Assembly: GCA_016710645.1 (NCBI GenBank)
Contig: JADJVI010000011.1
Location: 1 to 55,284 of the forward strand
DNA length: 55,284 nt
From: Actinomycetales bacterium
GTDB taxonomy: Bacteria; Actinomycetota; Actinomycetes; Actinomycetales; Dermatophilaceae
Reading direction: 5' to 3'
Part shown: piece by piece, positions 1 to 8,384 of the stretch
How positions within the stretch are numbered: the stretch's first letter is position 1
Layout: each line of letters opens with the position of its first letter
Translations under genes and position numbers: made by a program
Notes under the pieces: model-generated
Database searches by the model: none
What the model saw: only the letters and a program-made list of their open reading frames with translations
Told to the model about the DNA's origin: nothing

Positions 1-1439
1 ACCGACAAGGTCCGGTTCAAGGACCTCGGCCTGGTCGTCGTCGATGAGGAGCAGCCCTTCGGGGTCGAGCACAAAGGAAGCCCTCAAGGGCATGCGCACC
101 GCCGTCGACGTGCTGTCGATGTCGGCCACGCCGATCCCGCGGACCCTGGAGATGGCCGCCACGGGCATCAGGGAGATATCGACCCTCGGCCACCCCCCAC
201 CGGAGGAGCGCCACCCGGTGCTCACCTTCGTGGGGCCCTTCGACGAGAAGCAGATCGCGGCGGCTATCCGGCGGGAGATGCTGCGCGACGGTCAGGTCTT
301 CGTCCACAACCGGGTGCAGTCCATCGAGAAGGCCGCATCCCGGCTGCGCGAACTCGTCCCTGAGGCCCGCATCGCGACCGCTCACGGGAAGATGGGCGAG
401 GGCGCCTCGATCAGGTCGTCGTCGACTGCTGGGAGAAGCGTTTCGGCGTGCTGGTCTGCACGACCATCGTCGAGACCGGCCTGGACGTCTCCAACGCCAA
501 CACCCTCGTCGTCGAACGGGCTGACCTGCTGGGCCTGTCGCAGTTGCACCAGTTGCGTGGGCGGGTCGGTCGCAGCCGCGAGCGCGCCTACGCCTATTTT
601 CTCTTCCCACCGGAGAAGCCGCTCACCGAGACCGCCCACGACCGGCTGGAGACGATCGCCAGCCATACCGACCTCGGGGCCGGCATGGCGGTGGCGATGA
701 AGGACCTAGAGATCCGTGGGGCGGGCAACCTCCTGGGCGGGGAGCAGTCCGGGCACATCGAGGGGGTGGGCTTCGACCTCTATGTACGGCTGGTCGGCGA
801 GGCTGTCGCGGCATACAAGGGCGAAGCCGACACCACCCCCGCGGAAGTGAAGATCGAACTGCCCGTCGATGCCCACCTGCCGCACGACTACGTGCCCGGC
901 AAGGGCTACCCCCGTGAGGTTGGGGAGCGGCTGCGGCTGGAGGCATACCAAAAGCTCGCCTCGGTCAGCGACGAGGCGGGCGTCCTTGCAATCGAGGAAG
1001 AGCTGCGCGACCGCTACGGCGCACCCCCGGAGCCGGTGGTCAACCTTTTCGAGGTGGCCCGTCTACGCACCGTGGCGCGGGCTGCCGGCCTGGCCGATGT
1101 GTCGGTGCAGGGAACTTCGTTCGCTTCGGCCCGGTGCCAGCAACGAGCTTCCCCGGACAGCCGCCGGGTGCGCCTGGCCCGGCTCTATCCGGCTCGATCG
1201 TCAAGGACAGCCTCGACGTCCTGCTGGTGCCCAAGCCGATGACGGCACGGGTGGGCGGCCAGCCGCTGCGGGACACCGCGGTGCTGCGCTGGGCCTCGGA
1301 CCTGGTGCGAGCGGTGCTCCTGGACAACGTCGCCGACGCCGCTCGGGTCGCCACTGCGGGGGCTGGCACAGCGACGACGTCGGTGGGGCACAATAGCTCC
1401 GGTGCCGCACGGCACGGAGGGAAAGGACCCGCTCGATGA
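1..1439 (+). CDS. mfd: Transcription-repair coupling factor, 3' part, frameshifted
   Basis: Superfamily 2 DNA translocase that removes RNA polymerase stalled at lesions and recruits UvrA. Only the C-terminal third is present; the gene starts before the window. Visible blocks are DEEQ (Walker B), LSMSATPIPRTLEMA (motif III), the helicase C domain with TIVETGLDVSNANTL and QLRGRVGRS (motifs V and VI), and the C-terminal regulatory domain ending near LLVPKPMTARVGGQPLRDTA. The reading frame breaks several times: an extra A near 84-88 (caaagg where the frame needs caagg), a missing C near 405, disorder around 1110-1140 and a missing G near 1190. The motifs are intact on both sides of each break, so I read these as sequence errors. 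The nominal stop overlaps the next start as ATGA. Confidence 0.9.
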
Positions 1440-1963
1440 CCACTCGTCGTTCCGCCTGGCGCCTTGTCGGCACCGCCCTGGTGATGTCGGGCGCGCTGGC
1501 CTTGTCCGGCTGCAGCGGTGCCACCCGTCCGGGCACGGCATTGGTCGTCGATGGCACGACCTACAGCCAGGCTCAGGTGAGCGAGGCCACCCGCCAGCTC
1601 AACACCATGGCCGAGTTGGCCGCGCAACCGCTGAGCGACAAGACCACCGTCAACTGGCTGGTCGTCGCGCCGTTCGTGCTGGCCCATAGCGATGCCAAGG
1701 GGTTGTGGACTCCGGATGCCGGTTACAACGCGATGATGGCGCAGATCGCCTCGCCGACGGCCGAGACGGTCTCGATCGTCAGGCCCACAACGCGGCGGCG
1801 ACCTTCACCGACGCCGACTGGCAGGACGTGCTCGCCAAGATCGACCACGCGCAGGTCATCATCGACCCGCGCTACGGCAGCGGGGTCAACCCCAGGACGG
1901 CACCCTGCTCAAGACCACCCCGGACTGGATCATCCAGCCCGCGGCGAGCGCCAGGCCCCGTGA
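1436..1963 (+). CDS. Lipoprotein, SurA-N-like, frameshifted
   Basis: Secreted lipoprotein of unknown function. The N-terminus has a signal peptide with the lipobox ALSGC, followed by a stretch (DGTTYSQAQVSEATRQLN) like the SurA N-terminal chaperone-type domain often found after mfd in actinobacteria. The frame is lost near 1775, continues as AHNAAATFTDADWQDVLAKID in the next frame, and shifts again near 1893 into LLKTTPDWIIQP. The most likely end is the TGA that overlaps the mazG GTG. As written the gene cannot make a full protein; I attribute this to the same base-level errors seen in mfd and eno. A role in outer-leaflet protein folding would be a guess. Confidence 0.6.
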   Translation: MTTRRSAWRLVGTALVMSGALALSGCSGATRPGTALVVDGTTYSQAQVSEATRQLNTMAELAAQPLSDKTTVNWLVVAPFVLAHSDAKGLWTPDAGYNAMMAQIASPTAETVSIVRPTTRRRPSPTPTGRTCSPRSTTRRSSSTRATAAGSTPGRHPAQDHPGLDHPARGERQAP

Positions 1964-2600
1964 CCTCGACCGCCCGCAACCCGGAGCTGCCGTTGCCGAA
2001 CTGGTGGCGGTGATGGACCGGCTCCGCTCGCCGGGCGGCTGCCCCTGGACGCCGAGCAGACCCCCGGTCGCTGGTGCCCTACCTGCTGGAAGAGGCCCAC
2101 GAGGCAGCCGAAGCCATCCGAGTCCGGCGACCGCGACCATCGTCGAAGAACTCGGCGACGTCCTGCTCCAGGTGGTCTTCAAGCCCGGGTCGGCCAGGAG
2201 CACCCCGAGGTGCCGTTCGACCTCGACGACATCGCCGCAGGGCTGACCGCCAAACTGCGTCGTCGCCACCCCCACGTCTTCGCCGACGTCCAGGCCGACA
2301 CCCCCGAGCAGGTCGCGGCCAACTGGGAGCAGCTCAAGGCCGCCGAGAAGGCGGCCAAAGGGGCCGCGGACGGGCCGCTGCACGGCATACCGGCGGGTAT
2401 GCCGTCCCTCGCCCGAGCGGCGAAGGTGGTCTCCCGTCTGGATCGCGCCGGTCTCGGCGACCGCGTCGATGCGCAGGGGAACGCCGGAGGGCCAGGGGCC
2501 GAACTCCTGGGAATCGTCGCCCGGTTGGTGCGCGATGGTGACGATCCCGACGCCGCCCTGCGGGCCCGCTGTGAGGGCGCTGGCCGACGCCGAGGGATAG
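1960..2600 (+). CDS. mazG: Nucleoside triphosphate pyrophosphohydrolase MazG, frameshifted
   Basis: All-alpha NTP pyrophosphohydrolase that clears (d)NTPs or abnormal nucleotides. Pieces in three frames assemble into a MazG: ELVAVMDRLRSPGGCPW, then LVPYLLEEAHEAAEAI (metal-binding EExxE-type helix), ELGDVLLQVVF, then a clean C-terminal part from VPFDLDDIAAGLTAKLRRRHPHVF onward. Breaks lie near 2000, 2055-2075, 2125 and 2185. A further shift near 2570 restores ALRA(A)VRALADAEG and a TAG stop at 2598. The GTG start overlaps the previous stop (GTGA). The segment HGIPAGMP is written by an inverted pair of the window's dispersed decamer. Confidence 0.75.
2382..2405. repeat. Inverted pair of dispersed decamer, hairpin
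   Basis: ACGGCATACC, a 4-nt loop GGCG, then GGTATGCCGT: a perfect 10-bp stem inside mazG. The same structure with another loop occurs at 9425-9448 and 40483-40506. Confidence 0.9.
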
Positions 2601-2685
2601 GGTTGGCACGACGGCCGGCGGCTTGACGCAATGCGGCGTGAGGCGGGATCGGCCCAGCCCCGAACCACGTCTTGGAGGCAGTCCA

Positions 2686-3974
2686 GTGGCCAGCATTGAG
2701 GCAGTAGGCGCGCGCGAGATCCTCGACTCCCGCGGCAACCCCACGGTCGAGGTCGAGGTGGCTCTCGACGACGGCACCATCGCCCGCGCGGCGGTCCCGT
2801 CAGGTGCATCGACCGGAGCGTTCGAGGCGTGCGAGCGCCGCGACGGTGACAAGCGCTACCTCGGCAAAGGGCGTCGAGAAGGCCGTCGAGGCCGTGCTCG
2901 ACGAGATCAACGAGCGGATCATCGGCTTCGAGGCCTCCGAGCAGCGCCTCATCGACGCCGAGATGATCGCGCTTGACGGCACCAAGAACAAAGGAGAAGC
3001 TCGGCGCCAACGCCATCCTCGGCGTCTCGCTCGCCGTGGCCCGGGCCGCGGCCGACTCCGCAGGGCTGTCGCTCTTCCGCTATGTCGGTGGCCCCAACGC
3101 CCACATCCTGCCGGTGCCGATGATGAACATCCTCAACGGTGGCGCCCACGCCGACTCCAATGTCGACATTCAGGAGTTCATGATCGCCCCGATCGGCGCG
3201 CCGTCGTTCAAGGAGGCGCTGCGCTGGGGCGCCGAGGTCTACCACATGCTCAAGAAGGTCCTGCACGACCGCGAGCTGTCCACTGGCCTCGGCGACGAGG
3301 GCGGCTTCGCCCCCAACCTGGAGAGCAACCGGGCGGCCCTCGACCTCATCGTCGAGGCCATCGAGAAGGCCGGCTACACCCCGGGCAAGGACGTCGCGCT
3401 GGCGCTCGACGTCGCGGCGACCGAGTTCTACAAGGACGGCTCCTATGAGTTCGAGGGCGCCAAGAAGTCGGCCGACGAGATGGCCGACTACTACGCCGAG
3501 TTGGTCGCCAACTACCCGCTCGTGTCCATCGAGGACCCGATGAGCGAAGAGGACTGGGCCGGTTGGAAGGCCATCACCGACAAGCTCGGTGACAAGGTCC
3601 AGCTCGTGGGCGACGACCTGTTCGTCACCAACCCGGAGCGGCTGCAGCGGGGCATCGACACCCGCACCGCCAACTCGCTGCTGGTCAAGGTCAACCAGAT
3701 CGGCTCGCTCACCGAGACCCTCGACGCCGTCGAGCTCGCCCACCGCAACGGCTACACCTGCATGATGAGCCACCGCTCCGGCGAGACCGAGGACACGACG
3801 ATCGCCGACCTCGCGGTGGCAACCAACTGCGGCCAGATCAAGACCGGCGCCCCGGCCCGCTCCGACCGGGTGGCCAAGTACAACCAGCTGCTGCGCATCG
3901 AGGAAGAACTCGACGACGCCGCTGTGTATGCCGGTGCCGGCGCGTTCCCGCGGTTCACGGCGGGGCGCAAGTAA
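2686..3974 (+). CDS. eno: Enolase, two apparent frameshifts
   Basis: Converts 2-phosphoglycerate to phosphoenolpyruvate in glycolysis; cytosolic, Mg-dependent. The GTG start follows GGAGG by about 8 nt and gives VASIEAVGAREILDSRGNPT. Family marks are SGASTGAFEA, GGAHADSNVDIQEFMI, the metal ligand motifs EDPMSEEDW and GDDLFVTN, the catalytic lysine in LLVKVNQIGS and the signature MMSHRSGETEDT. Two extra A residues, near 2867 (ggcaaaggg) and 2994 (aacaaagga), throw the frame off and on again. Removing one A from each restores LGKGVEKAV and KEKLGANAILG. An essential gene is unlikely to be truly broken, so these are probably sequencing errors. Confidence 0.93.
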
Positions 3975-4025
3975 TCCCAGCGCCGCGTCGGTCACACTGG
4001 ACCGTATGCCGTCCAGGACCTTGAC

Positions 4026-4593
4026 GTGACGACCTCTCGCAGCACCCGGCCGACGGGCTCCGCCCGCCGGCCGGGTGCTGCGGCGTCTCGTCCCGGGGCA
4101 ACCACCCGGCATACCGGCCCGGGGGCTCGAGCGGGAGCCCGACGGCCGGCACCGGCTGCCCGGCCCCGCGAGGCCACCGCCGACACCGCCCCGGGCACCG
4201 TATGGTGGCGCTGGGTCGTGCTAGCCGGACTGGTCATCGTCCTCTTGGTGACCCTGGTGCCGACCGCTCGCAACCTGGCCCGGCAGAACGCCGAGATCGA
4301 CGCCTTGCGCGACAAGATCGTCTCTCAGCAACAGCAGTTGGCCGACCTCAAGGCCGAAGAAGAGCGCTGGGGGGACCCGGCCTATGTCGAGCAGCAGGCG
4401 CGCGCGCGACTCCAAGTTCGTCAAGCCGGGCGATCGCTCCTACACCGTCATCGACGCGACGGCGCCGAAGTCCCCGACGCCGTCGGTCTCCGTGGCCGCT
4501 CCGCGGGCCGACGCCTCGGCACCGTGGTACGGCCAGCTCTGGCAGTCGGTGCAACTGGCCGATCAACCGGTTGCCTCTGTCACTGGCCGTTGA
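4026..4593 (+). CDS. DivIC/FtsB-type septum formation initiator, one frameshift
   Basis: Bitopic division protein. A long Arg/Pro-rich cytoplasmic N-terminus is followed by one membrane segment (VVLAGLVIVLLVTLVPTA), a coiled coil (QNAEIDALRDKIVSQQQQLADLKAEE) and the family motif WGDPAYVEQQARARL. An extra C near 4412 shifts the frame. In the corrected frame the protein continues KFVKPGDRSYTVIDA and ends at 4593. The GTG start lies 51 nt after eno, the usual actinobacterial order. A strong inverted repeat covers codons 5-19, so the very 5' end also carries a hairpin. Confidence 0.85.
4038..4082. terminator. Large hairpin inside 5' end of divIC-type gene
   Basis: Left arm CGCAGCACCCGGCCG pairs perfectly with CGGCCGGGTGCTGCG (15 bp). 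After one A-C mismatch the stem continues with CGGGC / GCCCG around a TCC loop, giving about 20 bp of stem. It sits 64 nt after the eno stop and has no T-run. It may end or attenuate eno transcription while also coding for the N-terminus of the next protein. Confidence 0.5.
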
Positions 4594-4661
4594 CCTGGCA
4601 TTGGTCTGCCGTTGCCCACATGCCCGCGGCGCTGACAGCCTGAATCGGTAGGCTCGGCATC

Positions 4662-5195
4662 GTGCGGACGAGCGGATCACGGGAGGTTGCCGTCGATGCT
4701 GCGGACCTGAGCATGGTCCAGCAGCAACTCGGGCGCACTCCGCGGGGCGTCGTGGCCGTGGCCCACCGGTGTCCCTGCGGCGCACCTGACGTCGTGACGA
4801 CGCTCCCGCAACTGCCCGACGGCACCCCGTTCCCCACGACCTATTACGCGACCTGCCCTCGGCTCACGGCAGCCCTCAGCACTCTCGAGTCCGAGGGCGT
4901 CATGAAGGACATGCAGCGGAGATTGGGCGAGGACCCTAGCCTGGCCGAGGGCTATCGCCGGGCGCACACGGCATACCTGGCCGATCGCGCCCTGCTCGGG
5001 GTGCCCGAGGAGATCGACGGGATCTCGGCCGGGGGAATGCCCGATCGCGTCAAGTGCCTACACGTCCTGGCCGCCCACGCGCTGGCGGCCGGTCCGGGCG
5101 TCAACCCGCTCGGTGACCAGACCCTCGCCCTCTTGCCACAGTGGTGGACGACGCAGCCATGCGCGCCCGCGGAAAACGAAGGAGCAGACCGGTGA
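4662..5195 (+). CDS. DUF501 family protein
   Basis: Conserved actinobacterial protein of about 177 residues with no known function. Recognisable family stretches are QQLGRTPRGVVAVAHRC, GTPFPTTYYATCPRLTAALSTLES, and the C-terminal DRVKCLHVLAAHALAAGPGVNPLGD, which carries conserved Cys and His. It lies between the DivIC-type gene and ppx, the usual place, and its TGA overlaps the ppx GTG, so the two are translationally coupled. The GTG start at 4662 is tentative; a start some codons later is possible. This copy is in a single frame, so the error-rich zone ends before it. Confidence 0.85.
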   Translation: MRTSGSREVAVDAADLSMVQQQLGRTPRGVVAVAHRCPCGAPDVVTTLPQLPDGTPFPTTYYATCPRLTAALSTLESEGVMKDMQRRLGEDPSLAEGYRRAHTAYLADRALLGVPEEIDGISAGGMPDRVKCLHVLAAHALAAGPGVNPLGDQTLALLPQWWTTQPCAPAENEGADR

Positions 5196-6163
5196 CCTCC
5201 CACACTCGTCGCGTCGCAGCGGTCGACTGCGGCACCAACTCGATCCGGTTGCTCATCGCCGATGTCGACACCGAGACCGGGGCACTCACCGACGTCGTGC
5301 GCCGCATGGACATCGTCCGGCTCGGCCATGGCGTCGACAAGACCGGCATGATCGCGCCGGACGCCATGGCGCGCACCCTCGCTCAGGCCCGCGAATATGC
5401 CCAGCAGTGCCGCGAGCATGGCGTGACGACGATCCGGTTCGTCGCGACGTCGGCCAGTCGTGACGCCGGCAACTCCGATGAGTTCGTGGCGGGGGTGCAC
5501 GCGGCCTTCGGGGACCTCGATGTCACGCCCGAGGTGATCACCGGCTCCGAGGAGGCCCGGCTGTCCTTCCTCGGGGCCACCGGCGACCTGCGCGCCGCCG
5601 GGATCCCCGGTCCCTACCTCGTCATCGACATCGGGGGTGGGTCGACCGAGTTCGTCCGGGGCACGTCTGAGGTGAAGGCCGCTCGCTCGGTCGACATCGG
5701 CTGCGTCCGGATGACCGAGCGCCACCTGGTCACTGACCCGCCGAGCTTGGAAGAGATCGCCGCGGCGATCGTCGACGTCGATGCGCAGATTGACATCGGT
5801 GCCACCGAGGTCGACGTGCATCCGGTGCGCACCCTGGTGGGCTTGGCCGGCAGCGTCACGACGGTCACGGCATACCTGCTCAAACTGCCGGCTTATGACC
5901 CCGAGGCGATCCACCTGTCGATCGCCAGCCCCGACGCGACCCAGAAGGCATGCGACGAATTGCTCCGGATGCCGCGCGCGCAGCGGGCCGAGTTGGGGTT
6001 CATGCACCCCGGCCGGGTCGACGTCATCGGTGCCGGCGCCCTGGTGTGGTCACGAGTCATCGAGCGGGCCAAACGCGACACCGGCCTCGGCGAGGACCTG
6101 CAGATCGTCACGTCCGAGCACGACATCCTCGACGGCATCGCCCTGTCGCTCGCCGGACTCTGA
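5192..6163 (+). CDS. ppx: Ppx/GppA exopolyphosphatase family protein
   Basis: Hydrolyses terminal phosphate from polyphosphate or ppGpp-type substrates; ASKHA-fold cytosolic enzyme of 323 residues. The phosphate 1 motif AVDCGTNSIRLLIAD is near residue 10 and the phosphate 2 motif VIDIGGGSTEFVRG near residue 145. The C-terminal part has GLAGSVTTVTAY and GRVDVIGAGALVW. I chose the GTG that overlaps the DUF501 stop (GTGA) because AAGGAG lies just upstream. An in-frame ATG 51 nt earlier would add a basic extension not typical of the family. It probably shares a transcript with the DUF501 gene. Confidence 0.9.
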   Translation: MTSHTRRVAAVDCGTNSIRLLIADVDTETGALTDVVRRMDIVRLGHGVDKTGMIAPDAMARTLAQAREYAQQCREHGVTTIRFVATSASRDAGNSDEFVAGVHAAFGDLDVTPEVITGSEEARLSFLGATGDLRAAGIPGPYLVIDIGGGSTEFVRGTSEVKAARSVDIGCVRMTERHLVTDPPSLEEIAAAIVDVDAQIDIGATEVDVHPVRTLVGLAGSVTTVTAYLLKLPAYDPEAIHLSIASPDATQKACDELLRMPRAQRAELGFMHPGRVDVIGAGALVWSRVIERAKRDTGLGEDLQIVTSEHDILDGIALSLAGL

Positions 6164-6193
6164 TCGACTCACGATGACGGAGAGCGGCGTGGC

Positions 6194-7015
6194 ATGACCG
6201 ACCTGCCCCACCCGGTGACCGGCGAGCTGTTCGCCTCGCCTGTCCCACCGGGCACGGGGTGGCCGGGAGACCTGGCCGACCGGCATACCCCCGTCGCGTC
6301 CTCGGGCGAAGAGGTCGTGGCTCTGGCGGACTCGGCTGCCACGGTGGAGGAGCTCGATGCTCGGATCTCGGTATGCCGGGCCTGCCCGCGGTTGGTCGCG
6401 TGGCGGGAGGAGTGCGCGGTCGGCAAACGGGCTTCCTTTGCAACGCAACCGTATTGGGGTCGGCCAGGCCCCGGCTTCGGTGACCCTGCACCAGCGGTGT
6501 TGGTCGTCGGGCTGGCTCCCGCAGCCCACGGAGCCAACCGCACCGGGCGGATGTTCACCGGCGATCGCAGCGGCGATTGGCTGTATGCCGCGCTGCACCG
6601 CGCCGGGTATGCCGCGCTGCCGACGAGCGTCGCCGCGGGCGACGGGCAAGCGCTGACCGGGATGCGGATCGTCGCGACCGTGCGGTGCGCTCCGCCGGGA
6701 AACCAGCCCTTGACGCAGGAGAAGGCGACCTGTGCGCCCTGGCTGGACCGCGATCTCACCCTCGCCGAGCCGTCGTTGCGCTCGATCCTCGCCCTCGGCG
6801 GCATCGGCTGGGATGCCACGCTTTCGGCCGTGCGACGGCTCGGGTGGCAGGTGCCGACGCCCAAACCGCGCTTCGGCCATGGGGCGGTATGCCGTCTGGT
6901 CACCTCCGCGGGGCGAGAGCTTCGCCTGGTCGGCAGCTATCACGTGAGCCAACAAAACACCTTCACCGGACGGCTGACCGAACCGATGCTCGACGCGGTG
7001 ATCGCGAGCCTGTGA
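6194..7015 (+). CDS. Uracil-DNA glycosylase, family 5 (UdgB type)
   Basis: Base-excision repair enzyme removing uracil and other deaminated bases. The Fe-S cluster cysteines are visible as CRACP (residues 61 and 64) and the pair in VRCAPPGNQP and KATCAPWL. Motif A is GLAPAAHGANRTGRMFTGD; family 5 lacks the usual acidic or Asn catalytic residue there, matching GLAPAAHG. Motif B is GSYHVSQQNTFTGRLTEPML near the C-terminus. At 273 residues it fits the family. It follows ppx by 30 nt with a GGAGAG site upstream. Confidence 0.88.
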   Translation: MTDLPHPVTGELFASPVPPGTGWPGDLADRHTPVASSGEEVVALADSAATVEELDARISVCRACPRLVAWREECAVGKRASFATQPYWGRPGPGFGDPAPAVLVVGLAPAAHGANRTGRMFTGDRSGDWLYAALHRAGYAALPTSVAAGDGQALTGMRIVATVRCAPPGNQPLTQEKATCAPWLDRDLTLAEPSLRSILALGGIGWDATLSAVRRLGWQVPTPKPRFGHGAVCRLVTSAGRELRLVGSYHVSQQNTFTGRLTEPMLDAVIASL

Positions 7016-7100
7016 GCTGCTGGCGCGTGCGCGGGCTGATGCGCTGGGCGGGGCTGGAAGGCCGTGAGGGTGGCCTCGGGCTGCCGCTAGGCTGACGCCC

Positions 7101-7631
7101 GTGACTCTTCCGCCCCCTGTCCTCGCCGTGACCGTCCTGGGCGACGACCGGCCCGGCATCGTCGCCGAACTCACCGAGGCGCTGGCCGGGGTCGGGGGCA
7201 ACCTCGAAGACTCGACGATGACCCTGTTGCGGGGGCACTTCGCCATGGTCGTTCTCGTCCGGACGGGAGCATCACAGGAGGACGTCGAATCCGCGATGGC
7301 GCCGCTTGCCCAATCCGGAGGGCTGAGCGTTGACGTGCGCTCGCTGCCCGACCCCGCCCACCTGTCCGGTGCGGGGCAGCCCTTCACGCTGCGGGTGCAC
7401 GGCGCCGACCGGCCCGGGATCGTCGCGTCCATCACCCGGGTGTTGGCCCGACACCAGGGGAATATCGTCGACCTCGGCACCCGGCTCGGCTCGGCGCTCT
7501 ATGTGCTCATGGCCGAGGTCATGCTGCCCGAAGGCACCGACGTCGAGGCCGTGCAGGCAGATCTGGCCGAGGCTGCGTCAGGTCTTGGCGTCGACGTGAG
7601 CTTGCATCCCGTGGACGACGACCTGCTGTGA
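7101..7631 (+). CDS. Double ACT-domain protein, GcvR-like
   Basis: Two tandem ACT domains, beginning VTVLGDDRPGIVAELTEALAGVGGNLEDSTM and LRVHGADRPGIVASITRVLARHQGNIVDLGT; each holds the DRPGIV ligand-binding turn. Such 176-residue proteins resemble the glycine cleavage repressor GcvR, but no DNA-binding domain is visible. I would call it an amino-acid sensor of unknown target. The GTG start is the first of the open frame. The stop overlaps the deformylase GTG (GTGA), so the two proteins are co-translated. Confidence 0.8.
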   Translation: MTLPPPVLAVTVLGDDRPGIVAELTEALAGVGGNLEDSTMTLLRGHFAMVVLVRTGASQEDVESAMAPLAQSGGLSVDVRSLPDPAHLSGAGQPFTLRVHGADRPGIVASITRVLARHQGNIVDLGTRLGSALYVLMAEVMLPEGTDVEAVQADLAEAASGLGVDVSLHPVDDDLL

Positions 7632-8164
7632 GCTCGTTGGTCATGCCACCCCTGCCCGCGGGTCGGGTGCTCCAGGTCGTGCAGGCGCCCGATCCGGTGC
7701 TCGCGACCCCGGGCATGATGGTGGACCCGACCGCCCCCGAGGTCATCGCGCTGGCCGCTGATCTGCTTGCCACCCAGGCCGTGTCACCCGGCTGCGTTGG
7801 GTTGGCCGCGCAGCAGGTCGGCATCGCCTGGCGGGTCTTCTCCGTCGACGTGACCGGTCACCCCAAGGCCCGCACCTGCCACGGCGAGTTCGTGCTGTGC
7901 AATGCCGTCGTCGAGTCAGCCACTCGCAAGGAGCGTGGCCGGGAGGGTTGCATGTCGGTGCCCGACTTCACCGGCGACGTGGCTCGCGCCCGGCGGTTGG
8001 TGGTGCGTGGCCAGCTGCCGGTCACGGGCGAGTGGGTGACGCTCGAGACCGACGCCTTCGAGGCCGTCGCTCTGCAACACGAGATCGACCACACCGACGG
8101 GATGATCTTCCTCGACCGGGTCGCGGGCCCTCACGCCGTCCACCCGCGCCGCACCTATCTCTGA
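7628..8164 (+). CDS. def: Peptide deformylase
   Basis: Metalloprotease that removes the N-formyl group from new proteins. All three motifs are present: motif 1 GCVGLAAQQVGI, motif 2 EGCMSVPD (metal-binding Cys; Met replaces the common Leu), motif 3 ALQHEIDHTDG (HExxH metal site). At 178 residues it is of normal size. Starts GTG in a 4-base overlap with the ACT gene. The tRNA gene follows about 60 nt after the stop. Confidence 0.93.
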   Translation: MSSLVMPPLPAGRVLQVVQAPDPVLATPGMMVDPTAPEVIALAADLLATQAVSPGCVGLAAQQVGIAWRVFSVDVTGHPKARTCHGEFVLCNAVVESATRKERGREGCMSVPDFTGDVARARRLVVRGQLPVTGEWVTLETDAFEAVALQHEIDHTDGMIFLDRVAGPHAVHPRRTYL

Positions 8165-8223
8165 GCCGCTCTGCCCGCGCGGGGCACCCGCTCGCAGTCG
8201 GCCGGGACGGCATACTTGCTGGT

Positions 8224-8296
8224 GCCCTCGTAGCCCAATGGCAGAGGCAGGCGACTTAAAATCGCTTCAGTGCGAGTTCGAGTCTCGTCGGGGGCA
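8224..8296 (+). tRNA. tRNA with UAA anticodon, short variable arm (Leu by anticodon)
   Basis: Acceptor stem GCCCTCG pairs with CGGGGGC (7 bp). The anticodon stem GGCGA/TCGCT closes the loop CTTAAAA with anticodon TAA at 8257-8259. The T arm GCGAG/CTCGT holds TTCGAGT. The discriminator is A at 8296, followed by CC and then G, so CCA is not fully encoded. The variable region is only 5 nt (TCAGT), whereas tRNA-Leu normally has a long variable arm; the D stem is weak. The anticodon reads UUA, a rare codon in this GC-rich genome. Confidence 0.75.
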
Positions 8297-8384
8297 CCGC
8301 GGATCGGGGGAACAAGGCCGCAGCCCCGTACGCTTACCCTTCAAGACGCGCTCCCCATTCCGGGGGCACACCTTTGGAGGATCG

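Noticed and set aside
2949..4112. 387-residue open frame antisense to eno
   Set aside because: Val/Gly/Arg-rich shadow; eno motifs on the other strand are decisive.
1..4593. Programmed frameshifting in mfd, mazG and eno
   Set aside because: Too many sites, no slippery-site plus structure pattern, and repeated identical extra A; sequence error is simpler.
8238..8384. N-terminal extension of the YccA-like protein through the tRNA gene
   Set aside because: It overlaps the tRNA, and the ATG at 8385 has a good GGAGG site.
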